Shown one piece after another: positions 47,602-55,366 of a stretch of 64,000 nucleotides of DNA. Below the pieces are notes generated by a model. That model had not been told where the DNA came from. It made no database searches and saw only the letters and a list, made by a program, of their open reading frames with translations. Positions within the stretch are counted from its first letter, which is position 1, and every line of letters begins with the position of its first letter. This stretch comes from Estrella lausannensis (lineage in GTDB: Bacteria > Chlamydiota > Chlamydiia > Chlamydiales > Criblamydiaceae). A program made the position numbers and the translations under genes. Location: assembly GCF_900000175.1 (NCBI RefSeq), contig NZ_CWGJ01000012.1:1-64000 (forward strand). The letters run 5' to 3'.

Positions 47602-48099
47602 TCAAATTCCGATGATGGATTTAATCTCCTCGTCAAGCGAAGCTAGGTCGATGGCCGCTGCCTCAACTTTGGGAACGGAATAGGTCTCGCCGGAGGAAGG
47701 CATTTCAAATAAAAAGAAAGCGAGCCCCTCTTGCTCCACCTCTCCTCTTCTTGCCAAAACTTTCCGCCGCTCCAAGTACAGAGCAAGCAAGTAAAGCGAT
47801 GGCTCTTTTCCCGAGGGGTTTTGCTGGAGTCTCTCAAACAGCTCCTTAGCCGCCTCATCCTTTTGACGGGAACCCATTGAGACTTTTTTCTCGCCCGGCA
47901 TGATGGATTTCCAAGAGGAAAGAGGGGGGGCTTCCGCACTTTGTCCGCTGCAGCCGTGACAGGCGTCGACACGGACTAACGAGGCGCCTCCGCTTTGAAA
48001 CAGGCACGACACCAAAGAGTCGCCCTTGTTAAATTTATTCCCGCAGATTTGGCAGTTTGCCCCTCTCCTGGGAATCTCGATGCGTCCAATGGCTAACAT
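47602..48099 (-). CDS. Conserved hypothetical protein with two CxxC pairs
   Basis: 165 residues. The N-terminus carries CQICGNKF near residue 16 and CHGCSG near 47, a probable zinc site. The rest is helical and charged, with ELFERLQQNPSGKEPSLYLLALYLERRKVL near the middle (in part), a pattern seen in small proteins of unknown function in planctomycete-verrucomicrobial-chlamydial genomes. It overlaps the end of the 48093-49277 gene by 7 bp. Its stop codon adjoins the palindrome, so its natural 3' region, including any terminator, has been replaced. Confidence 0.8.
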   Translation of the reverse strand: MLAIGRIEIPRRGANCQICGNKFNKGDSLVSCLFQSGGASLVRVDACHGCSGQSAEAPPLSSWKSIMPGEKKVSMGSRQKDEAAKELFERLQQNPSGKEPSLYLLALYLERRKVLARRGEVEQEGLAFFLFEMPSSGETYSVPKVEAAAIDLASLDEEIKSIIGI

Positions 48100-49277
48100 A
48101 GTTCATTCCTTCCTAAGACTTGGGTCCACTCTTGCCAATCCACCGCCTCTTCAAGATCGTGCTCTTTGCAGCAAGACACTAAAGTTCCTTCTGTCGATAG
48201 ATAGCCCATGACCCTTCTTTTACCCTCTCTGGAAAGAGGTGCTGCAACGATCAACGTTTCTACATCATCCCATTCGCTTGGCAGTAAAGTCTCGGGTATC
48301 ATGCGGAAAGCGATACCGCGTTCGATCAACCAGTGCGCGGTTTCACCAATCGCTTTATAATCGTTCCAGCGTTTATTCTCCAGCGGCGGTAGTAAAATTG
48401 CGGTAGCCTTCTCAACTGAAGAATCCGCAGGCGGTAACCTGTGGCCGAAAAAAGCATAAGGATGCTCCTGCATCTCCTCCAACCTGATTCCGGTGTGCAT
48501 CTGCTGAGCTCCCAGCGGAGCGATGAGCACGCGGCCCAAACGAGCGCGGTTGAGCAGGGCGGCTTTCGTAGCTAGCGGCATCTCCCGGCTTAGCTCAAGC
48601 AAGAGAAAGAGCGGGCAATTTGCCGGCAGCTCCCCTCCAAGCCGTTCCATCAAATGAAAGACCATTTCAAAAAAAGCCAAGGAGAGAAGAAAACGCCCGG
48701 CGTCACTTGTTTCAAAATGATTGTAATCGAGATGGGAAAAATCGACGACGGTCACATTCACATCAGACGACAACGCCTCGGGTGTTGAGTAGACTTCCGA
48801 CACCCATATTCTAAAAGAATCGAGTAGTTTAAAATCTCTTTTCATCAACGGAAAGAAATCGGCACTCCCTCTAAAGCCGATGACGCCGAGAACATTGTCA
48901 GAAAAAGGGATGAGTATCCTTTCTCTAAAGGCTTTCAACGAAAACGCCATCTGGGAAAAAAATGCCTCGGACTCGATCGATGTGCGCGGATTGTCAAAGA
49001 GGCCAAAATCCAGATCGAAAACTATCTTCAGCGCCAGCTCTTTGGCCCGGCTGGCAACTGCCACTGTCTCTTTGAAATGCAAATCGGCATCAGAGCGGAG
49101 AGAGACTTTGATGGCGACTGTGTTAAATCCCTGCTTCTTCGACTCCTCGGGGTCCATATCGAGCGATACAAGAGGGGTGAATAACTCCTCTCCGTGGAAG
49201 CAAAGCTGGCCTTCGAAGTAGAAAAAATCAGGTACGCTCTCCCCTGCATTTTCGTCGTGTGCATCCCGCTCGTTCAC
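48093..49277 (-). CDS. Hypothetical protein, 394 residues
   Basis: Not recognised. The protein appears soluble and mixed alpha/beta. Repeating strand-helix units (FNTVAIKVSL, KIVFDLDFGLFDN, VTVVDFSHLDYN, RVLIAPLGAQQ, GIAFRMIPETLLPSEW, ETLIVAAPLSREG) are compatible with a TIM-barrel followed by a Rossmann-like tail, but no catalytic residues can be assigned. It lies in the operon trmB-bshC-this-zinc protein, 24 bp after bshC and overlapping the next gene. The operon suggests a housekeeping job rather than an effector. Confidence 0.75.
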   Translation of the reverse strand: MNERDAHDENAGESVPDFFYFEGQLCFHGEELFTPLVSLDMDPEESKKQGFNTVAIKVSLRSDADLHFKETVAVASRAKELALKIVFDLDFGLFDNPRTSIESEAFFSQMAFSLKAFRERILIPFSDNVLGVIGFRGSADFFPLMKRDFKLLDSFRIWVSEVYSTPEALSSDVNVTVVDFSHLDYNHFETSDAGRFLLSLAFFEMVFHLMERLGGELPANCPLFLLLELSREMPLATKAALLNRARLGRVLIAPLGAQQMHTGIRLEEMQEHPYAFFGHRLPPADSSVEKATAILLPPLENKRWNDYKAIGETAHWLIERGIAFRMIPETLLPSEWDDVETLIVAAPLSREGKRRVMGYLSTEGTLVSCCKEHDLEEAVDWQEWTQVLGRNELC

Positions 49278-49301
49278 TGCTGCTCCTTCGTATTTGATCG
49301 A

Positions 49302-50645
49302 TTATATGTATAAAAGACGATGTCTCATATCTTCCGGATCCAACTTATCGAGAAGATCCATCAAAAGATTGCCGGAGTATTTAGACTGGAACGTAAACCA
49401 GTTCAGCACTCTCTCCTGCATTTTCCCGTGCGGTGTGAGCAAGTTTTGAATGCGATTGATCGCCTTCCCACTGATTCCGCTCTCCTTTAGCATCGCGATC
49501 TGCTCTTGGCCTCTGCCGCGAAACTGTATAAACTTCACTGGATCTACCCCGTGCCCTTTAAGGAGTTCGGCATCCTCGCGGAAGATGAACGTCGAAGAGA
49601 TTCTAGGAACAAGCCACGGCATGGAAACTCCGTGGAAGCGAAAATAATTCTTTAGACCGAGAAAATAGTTCAATTCGCCGGGGCCTAAAACAGCTGCAGC
49701 CGTCGGAATCACTTGCGCTGCCATCACCGGTCTTGACATGACTGAAGAGGATATCCGTGCCGGATCTTTCTCGGCAATAGCCACCAGCTCCTCTTCGGAA
49801 ATTTTTCTACCACCGGCGGAAAACCGGTTTTCAACCCAGTGAATCCTTTCTCTCTTACCCGAATCCGACCTCAAAAAAAGCGATGTCTCTCCCTCTTTGG
49901 GAAACGGCAGGTCACCGCCCAGAGGAGCCAGGCTATCCTTCTCTTTCTGAAACAAAGCGCGCACATGCTCGGTCTCAGTAATTTCCTTTTTAAAGAAGGG
50001 TGTACAAAGGGTTTTTAAGTATTTTGGTTCAATAAAAATAAGTCCCGTACCTTTGAAGAGACGCGAAAGGAAGGTGGCTATCGTCCCTGAATAGGAGGGA
50101 TTGGCAGGAAGCTCAAAAGGAACTCTCATCTCTTTGAGGAAAGCTTCAACTATCTCAAAACCTCTCTCCCCCAGCCGGATATCCTCTAGGGCCACACCTC
50201 TGATCAGATGATCCAGGCGATATTTTTTTAAATTTCCCGCCTCATCGACAGAAAGAGTGCTTGCCGCCTCGTCAAGGTCATGATCTTCGCTCGCGATCCA
50301 GAAAATAGCGGGAGCATCATAGCGCCTGGCGATCGAAAGTGCGGATATGGCTTTGAGGATCGTATAACAAGGCCCCCCCATAAACCCCGGTTGCTGCCCC
50401 GTGACAACCGCCTGAACATCTGGCTGCAATAGAGTGAGGGCGGCGTCTTTAGCCGCAAAGTCATTACCGATCTGCTGATTGTAGTCGATAAGAGCCTTGA
50501 CTAACGCCTCTCTTTGATAAGGAAGGTGTCTGTTTCTCGCCGCCGCCCGTACAAAGCCTCCCGGGGAAAGGGGCGCTTCCTCATAGAGGGCGTCGCTTTC
50601 AGCCGGGATGTAAATTCTGGCGGTGTCGACTGGCTCTTCAACCAT
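49302..50645 (-). CDS. bshC: BshC-like putative cysteine ligase (bacillithiol family)
   Basis: 447 residues from ATG 50645, 5 bp after the trmB stop; the frame also opens at TTG 50705 inside trmB. The family hallmark VVTGQQPGFMGGPCYTILKAI and FWIASEDHDLDEA are clear, with LGPGELNYFLGLKNYF further on. BshC is proposed to add Cys to GlcN-malate in bacillithiol synthesis. The protein is shorter than Bacillus BshC (about 540), mainly at the N-terminus. The other genes of the pathway (bshA, bshB) are not in the window, so an alternative role is possible. Confidence 0.88.
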   Translation of the reverse strand: MVEEPVDTARIYIPAESDALYEEAPLSPGGFVRAAARNRHLPYQREALVKALIDYNQQIGNDFAAKDAALTLLQPDVQAVVTGQQPGFMGGPCYTILKAISALSIARRYDAPAIFWIASEDHDLDEAASTLSVDEAGNLKKYRLDHLIRGVALEDIRLGERGFEIVEAFLKEMRVPFELPANPSYSGTIATFLSRLFKGTGLIFIEPKYLKTLCTPFFKKEITETEHVRALFQKEKDSLAPLGGDLPFPKEGETSLFLRSDSGKRERIHWVENRFSAGGRKISEEELVAIAEKDPARISSSVMSRPVMAAQVIPTAAAVLGPGELNYFLGLKNYFRFHGVSMPWLVPRISSTFIFREDAELLKGHGVDPVKFIQFRGRGQEQIAMLKESGISGKAINRIQNLLTPHGKMQERVLNWFTFQSKYSGNLLMDLLDKLDPEDMRHRLLYI

Positions 50646-50650
50646 TGGCT

Positions 50651-51343
50651 TCAAGTCCTTTTTTGGAAAGAGTGCAGCCGGATCTCCTTTCCTTTGCTCA
50701 CCCAAAGAGAGTGGAAATAAGAGCCTCCGTAATCCTCTGGATTCTTATCATAATAGGGCTCGGGGTAAATAGACACAAACTCCTTGAAGGCCCCCACGGT
50801 GCTGATCATCTCCTCCGAATAGGGAATGTCATCTGTCACCAAGGTGATCTTCCCTCCCGTCTTCAAGACGCGCAGCATCTCCTTGACAAACCGCGGGTTG
50901 ACGATGCGGTTTTTAGCATGACGCCGCTTCGGCCAGGGGTCTGGAAAGTTAACGTATACTTCCGTAAGACTTCCATCGGGAAAAAAAGCGCGCGTACTCT
51001 CTTCCCCTTCCCCGATGAGGACAATCAGATTTTGCAAGCCCTCTTTGTGAATTTTATTGAAAATCTGCTTACCGCGGCCAATCTTTTGTTCAACGGCGAG
51101 CCAGTTGACGGAGGGGTTCTGCTTTGCTTTCTCGGCAATCCACGCTCCGTTACCGCTGCAGTATTCAACGTGCAGGGGATGGTCATTACCAAAAAGAGAA
51201 GGGTGGCTCCAGCCAGGAAAGGCAAAAGCTTCACGATCAAAGCGGTCAGGAACAAAAAAAGCCTTTTCAAAGATTAACGGTATTCTTTTTTGAAAGGCTT
51301 CCTGCGGAATGAGGAAATGGGGCGTTTTCATAGATTTCTTCAT
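50651..51343 (-). CDS. trmB: tRNA (guanine-N7-)-methyltransferase
   Basis: 230 residues. The SAM-binding site is VEYCSGNGAWIAEKA, followed by WLAVEQK and the TrmB signature VYVNFPDPWPKRRHAKNRI. The C-terminal Trp-Val-Ser-Lys-Gly-Lys block is also typical. It forms m7G46 in the variable loop of tRNA. It leads the operon with bshC and two unknown genes on the minus strand. Confidence 0.95.
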   Translation of the reverse strand: MKKSMKTPHFLIPQEAFQKRIPLIFEKAFFVPDRFDREAFAFPGWSHPSLFGNDHPLHVEYCSGNGAWIAEKAKQNPSVNWLAVEQKIGRGKQIFNKIHKEGLQNLIVLIGEGEESTRAFFPDGSLTEVYVNFPDPWPKRRHAKNRIVNPRFVKEMLRVLKTGGKITLVTDDIPYSEEMISTVGAFKEFVSIYPEPYYDKNPEDYGGSYFHSLWVSKGKEIRLHSFQKRT

Positions 51344-51417
51344 GAAAGTTTAAAAGATGTCCGATTATAAAGCGGGAATGCAGTAAGAGACAACCTTTGA
51401 ATTGAAAAAAATAGAGT

Positions 51418-51530
51418 TATACCGAAAGTGGCTTGAAATTTGATTTTTGGCTTTGAGAGAGTTCCTCTCAACTGCTAGGCCGCAAGTGATTTCACATTTC
51501 CACTATTCGGCAGATCACATCGAATTGCGG
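51418..51530. repeat. TATACCGAAAG-type repeat, decayed copy
   Basis: Starts TATACCGAAAGTGGCTTG with inner TTTTTGGCTTTGAGAGAG; the right half is lost or heavily changed. Confidence 0.5.
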
Positions 51531-51550
51531 GCCTATCGTCAATTAGCCGG

Positions 51551-51574
51551 CCCGATCGATGAAAATTGATCGGG
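51551..51574 (-). terminator. Terminator of the 51590-52624 gene
   Basis: Stem CCCGATC(GAT)/(ATT)GATCGGG, 16 bp after the stop on the minus strand. Confidence 0.65.
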
Positions 51575-51589
51575 CAGCCCTTTAAAGCG

Positions 51590-52624
51590 TCAGGTAGGGC
51601 TAAGCTCTGCCTTTAAAATTTCATTGAACATCGCTTGCTCCCGAGTGAAAAAGGCATCAATCTCCTGGTCGCTTTTATAGCCATTCTCGGTAAAGAGAGC
51701 CTGCGTGAAAGTGTTGAGAAGAGGGGTGAATCGGGCGATAAACTTCTCTTTGGCTTGCTGCTTGACCTCTTCAGGGATTGTCACCTTGGGATGTTTTTTG
51801 GCGTGCAATTTCAAAAGACCCTCAGCCACAAGTTCCGGCTGCCTTGCGAAAAGGGCGCGCACCCTCTCGAGCTCGAGCGTCACTTTTTCCCTTTTTGGGT
51901 CAGTAAATAGCGGCTGCATATTATCCTTCCAGTCCAGGTAGGCTGTATGAACCGCTTTATCTTTCAAATCTTCTTCCGTAGCATTCAGATTCACCCTTTT
52001 TTTATGCTGAATGACTTTATCGACGAAGACTTTAAAATCGGGGTCGGTTTTCATCCGATGAATTCGAATCGACTCGGTGTTTTTTAAAAAAATGGAGGCC
52101 AAAATACCCGCCGTTCCCAACGTTCCGATTCCCGTCGCCACCATCACCGTTGTGGAAGCAGCCCCAACACCCATGCTGAGCAGGGCGGGAAGGAGGGCAA
52201 AAGGGCCAAGAATCCCCGTGAAAAGAAAAATGGCGCCTACAATCAGCATCACTTTCGCCACCGTTTGATGAAAGGACGCTTTCTTGGCCAACGTCTCTTT
52301 CTCCACCTCATCGACCGGAGGAAAAGCATAAGGGTTGGCAGCTGAAATTTTTTCTTTTGGAGTTTTAAATGTGATCTTGTTGAATATTTTATCGATTAAG
52401 CCGCCTTCGCCTGTTTTCCACCCTTCAAGACCCTCAAATGCGGATTTGTATAATCTCTGCACTTCGGCATCGCGGCTGCGAAGTTTAGGGCACTCTTTTT
52501 CAAGCAGTGCGGTGTAATCCTTCTCCTCCATGACAGATCCGAGCGCCACGTCTAAAAAATGTGATTTAGCATCAAAGGAGAGAACATGCTGGGAAAAACC
52601 TGGTGCCACCATAAAAAACCTCAT
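51590..52624 (-). CDS. Hypothetical protein with central hydrophobic region
   Basis: 344 residues, not recognised. Residues about 118-180 are strongly hydrophobic (AKVMLIVGAIFLFTGILGP and AASTTVMVATGIGTLGTAGIL), probably two membrane segments. The flanks are charged and helical, with a Lys/Glu-rich C-terminal half (about 190-344) that may form a coiled coil. The start ATG at 52624 is preceded by an AT-rich region. The layout (cytosolic arm - hydrophobic hairpin - long helical tail) is again that of many chlamydial membrane or inclusion proteins. No operon partner. Confidence 0.75.
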   Translation of the reverse strand: MRFFMVAPGFSQHVLSFDAKSHFLDVALGSVMEEKDYTALLEKECPKLRSRDAEVQRLYKSAFEGLEGWKTGEGGLIDKIFNKITFKTPKEKISAANPYAFPPVDEVEKETLAKKASFHQTVAKVMLIVGAIFLFTGILGPFALLPALLSMGVGAASTTVMVATGIGTLGTAGILASIFLKNTESIRIHRMKTDPDFKVFVDKVIQHKKRVNLNATEEDLKDKAVHTAYLDWKDNMQPLFTDPKREKVTLELERVRALFARQPELVAEGLLKLHAKKHPKVTIPEEVKQQAKEKFIARFTPLLNTFTQALFTENGYKSDQEIDAFFTREQAMFNEILKAELSPT

Positions 52625-52812
52625 GATTGAACACCGATTTTACCAAAAAACTATGAATTCCATCAATAAAAAATAAATTTACACAAAATTAACAATTATG
52701 AATCTCAAAGACGATTAATAGATAATTGATTATTTACAAACAACAAACAACTTTAGTGAGCAGAGTGACCGTTTTGGGTATATCGATGGGAGAGATTTCT
52801 CTTACCCGAAAT

Positions 52813-54036
52813 TCACTTGATATCAAGGGCGACAATGGAAAAGTCGTCCGCAAATGAAGGCGCTTTCTTATCAGCCAGGGAAAACCGTAAGATATTATCA
52901 AGGTCCTCATCCGTGGACTGCACAGGAAGAGCTTTTAAAAATTTGACGAAGTCATCCAGAGTCGTCGTAAATCCGCTCTTAAGTTCCTGTTCAAAAACCC
53001 CATCACTGAAAAGATAGAGACGCGCGGGCCCTTTCACCTCAAAAAGAGCGTTCGTGTACGAAAAGGTCGGCATGGCCCCGATCATGAGACCGGGAGTGGT
53101 GAGCTGTTCAAAAATAGGGGGGGAACCTACTGCCCTGGACTTGATGATTGCCGGTGGGTGGCCAGCACTTGAGTAGAGGAGCGTGCCCGATGAGAGAGTA
53201 TAAACCCCATACCACATCGAAAAAAACATATTATGATGCTTTTCCATAGGAAAAAGGGCGTTCATCCTCATCAACACATCGCTCGGATTGTAGTAGTCGA
53301 AGCCGATCGAAGCGGCCTTTTCGCGCAAGACGTTCACTGCAGAAATCGATAGCAGGGCGGCGCCAACACCATGACCGCAGACGTCTAATAGATAGAGGGC
53401 GAAATGGTCTTCATCAATATAATGATACCCGAAAATATCACCGCCAAGAGTCATTGAAGGGATGAATTGCCACGATGCCGTTAAACTCTTGTCTTTCAAG
53501 GGCAAAGGGAGGATAGAGCGGACATAGTCGGAAGCGTCGTCAATTTCTTTTTTGAGAGCCCGCTGGCTTTCAGCCAATCGGTCGAAGGCAAAGTTTCTCT
53601 CAAGGTGAGCGATATAAGCTTTTGAGTGATACCGTATCCTGGCGATGAACTCTTCTTTCTCAGGAAGCTTAACCATATAGTCATTGGCCCCTTCGGCAAA
53701 GGCCCGGGCTTTAATCAAGGGATCTTCTTTGACGGAGAGCACGACTAGAGGGATGTTTTTGGTGTCTTTGTGTGTTTTAAAATACTTAACCAAAGTCAAG
53801 CCATCGATTTCCGGCATGATCAGATCCTGTAAAATGACCGTCGGCTTAAGCTCGATCGCCATTTTCAGGGCTTCCGTGGGATCTTGACACCAATAAAAAA
53901 CAATGTCTTGTTCGGTTACAAGGCACCTTTTTATCGCTTCGGAAATGATGCGCTGATCATCCACCAGCAACACAGAGACTGGATGCTGATTCAAATACTC
54001 CAAAGTCGACCTGTCCCGGTCTAAAATCATACTCAT
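52813..54036 (-). CDS. WspR-like receiver fused to PP2C/SpoIIE-type phosphatase
   Basis: 407 residues from ATG 54036, 11 bp after the cheB stop; the longer frame would overlap cheB. Residues about 20-145 are a receiver almost identical in pattern to WspR: LLVDDQ at 24-29, phospho-acceptor Asp71 in ILQDLIMPEIDG, FAEGANDYMVKLP with Lys123, then RIRYHSKAYIAHLER. A linker helix (about 146-172) leads to a PP2C-like serine phosphatase domain (about 173-407) with GGDIFGYH (Asp200) and LLDVCGHGVGAALLS (Asp218), as in RsbU/SpoIIE. WspR itself has a GGDEF domain at this place. The output is therefore probably dephosphorylation of an anti-sigma antagonist, controlled by phosphorylation. This is the last gene of the operon. 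Confidence 0.93.
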   Translation of the reverse strand: MSMILDRDRSTLEYLNQHPVSVLLVDDQRIISEAIKRCLVTEQDIVFYWCQDPTEALKMAIELKPTVILQDLIMPEIDGLTLVKYFKTHKDTKNIPLVVLSVKEDPLIKARAFAEGANDYMVKLPEKEEFIARIRYHSKAYIAHLERNFAFDRLAESQRALKKEIDDASDYVRSILPLPLKDKSLTASWQFIPSMTLGGDIFGYHYIDEDHFALYLLDVCGHGVGAALLSISAVNVLREKAASIGFDYYNPSDVLMRMNALFPMEKHHNMFFSMWYGVYTLSSGTLLYSSAGHPPAIIKSRAVGSPPIFEQLTTPGLMIGAMPTFSYTNALFEVKGPARLYLFSDGVFEQELKSGFTTTLDDFVKFLKALPVQSTDEDLDNILRFSLADKKAPSFADDFSIVALDIK

Positions 54037-54047
54037 AGCCACATCCT

Positions 54048-55100
54048 TCAGGAACGTACTGCGGCTGGAGAGTTTTTCGTAGCTATCAACTCTCTGATCT
54101 TCACCCCGATCAAATCGATCGGCAGGCAATACTTCGCTGCATCCAGCTCCTTTGCCGCCCTCGGCATACCATAGACGACTGCAGTCGACCAATCTTCGAT
54201 AATTGTGTCGAAACCTGCATTTTTAAGATTCAAAAGTCCCTGCGCTCCATCGGAACCCATTCCCGTGAGCAGGCAAGCTATCCCTTTCAGACCGGAAACC
54301 CGTGCGACACTGTTGAAAAAAACGTCAATGGAAGGTTTGTTCAAAAGGGTGTCTAAGCTCCCTTCAGGCAAATAATTTAAACGCATTCTTGGGTTTAGCA
54401 CCAAATGGGCGTTTTTTCCCGCCACATAGGCCTCTCCCGCCTTGAGCTCTGTTTCCCCCTCCACAAGAGAAACCCTCACGGAAGACTTTTCCTGCAACCA
54501 GGAAACAAGCCCCTTGGCAAATTCATGGTCAACATGTTGCAAGATTACTGTGGCGTATGGAAAATCAGTGCCTTGCGAAGACAATATTTTACGAATCGCG
54601 ACAGGCCCTCCAGTAGATGCTCCTATCAGAAGTAACGGGGGTACGGTGTGGCCGGCAAAAGAGGGGTCCGCGGGCAGGACGTAGGGGATTTCTTTACTTG
54701 AACCGCTCTCAATCAAAGATGCCATGATTTCGATCTTTTTGAGCAGATCTTGCGTCTCGACCTCGCAAGTATTGATGTCAAAAGAGGGGGTTTTAACCAC
54801 ATCCAGAGCGCCAGCTCCCATCGCTTCGAACACCAAAGAGACGTTTCCTGCAACATTGGCAGTCACTATCAAGATAGCGCAAGGCGCTTTACCCATGATT
54901 TCCCGGGTTGCCTCGGCGCCATTCAGCTTAGGCATCAGAAGATCCATCAGAAGAATGTCAGGTTTATTCTGAGAACATTTTTCGATGGCATCCTCTCCGT
55001 CGCAGGCCGTCCAGATAACCTTATGTCTCGTCTTCTTCTGAATGAGGTTGTTGAGGAGCTCGCAAGCCAGCTTCAAGTCATTTGCAATTGCTATCTTCAT
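54048..55100 (-). CDS. cheB: CheB-type receiver-methylesterase (WspF-like)
   Basis: 350 residues. The receiver (1-120) has Asp53 in ILLMDLLMP and Lys103; its first acidic position reads IAND, with Asn, as in WspF-type CheB proteins. The methylesterase domain (about 153-345) keeps the triad Ser162 (IGASTGGP), His189 (ILQHVDH) and Asp284 (TGMGSDGAQG). It removes methyl groups from receptor glutamates, but no receptor or CheR gene is in the window. AAGGAGAGG precedes the ATG. Two head-to-head repeats separate it from cheA. Confidence 0.93.
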   Translation of the reverse strand: MKIAIANDLKLACELLNNLIQKKTRHKVIWTACDGEDAIEKCSQNKPDILLMDLLMPKLNGAEATREIMGKAPCAILIVTANVAGNVSLVFEAMGAGALDVVKTPSFDINTCEVETQDLLKKIEIMASLIESGSSKEIPYVLPADPSFAGHTVPPLLLIGASTGGPVAIRKILSSQGTDFPYATVILQHVDHEFAKGLVSWLQEKSSVRVSLVEGETELKAGEAYVAGKNAHLVLNPRMRLNYLPEGSLDTLLNKPSIDVFFNSVARVSGLKGIACLLTGMGSDGAQGLLNLKNAGFDTIIEDWSTAVVYGMPRAAKELDAAKYCLPIDLIGVKIRELIATKNSPAAVRS

Positions 55101-55121
55101 GCCTCTCCTTCTCGATTTTAG

Positions 55122-55184
55122 AGCCTGCCTCTAAACTTGGGTTTAGCAAACTGAAAGCTCCCCAAAGTCGAGATACTTTCGGTT
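55122..55184. repeat. TATACCGAAAG-type repeat, truncated copy
   Basis: Right half only (GTTTAGCAAACTGAAAGCTCCCC, GAGATACTTTCGGT), joined head to head with the next copy at TTTATACC. Confidence 0.65.
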
Positions 55185-55346
55185 TATACCGAAAGTATCT
55201 CAAAAATTGGGATTTTGGCTTTGAGAAAGCCTCGGGATTGAAAGATGACAAGTCACCTAATATTAGAAATATGAGGTGACTTGCCATCTTTCAATCCCGA
55301 GGCTTTCTCATTGCCAAAAACCAAATTTTGAGACACTTTCGGTATA
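55185..55346. repeat. TATACCGAAAG-type repeat, best-preserved full copy
   Basis: 162 bp forming a near-perfect hairpin: TATACCGAAAGTATCTCAAA ... GAGAAAGCCTCGGGATTGAA ... AAGTCACCTAATATTAGAAA, mirrored to TATACCGAAAGTGTCTCAAA on the other strand. It encodes no protein. It lies between cheB and cheA. Confidence 0.95.
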
Positions 55347-55366
55347 GTTCAAGTTTCCAAACTTCT

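Noticed and set aside
47480-47683. 67-codon ORF starting like XerC/D
   Set aside because: It is the reversed duplicate of the xer gene start running into antisense of the next gene, so it is listed as a fragment and not as a gene.
54037-54192. 52-codon upstream extension of the response regulator-phosphatase
   Set aside because: It overlaps the end of cheB in another frame; the ATG at 54036 directly precedes the receiver domain.
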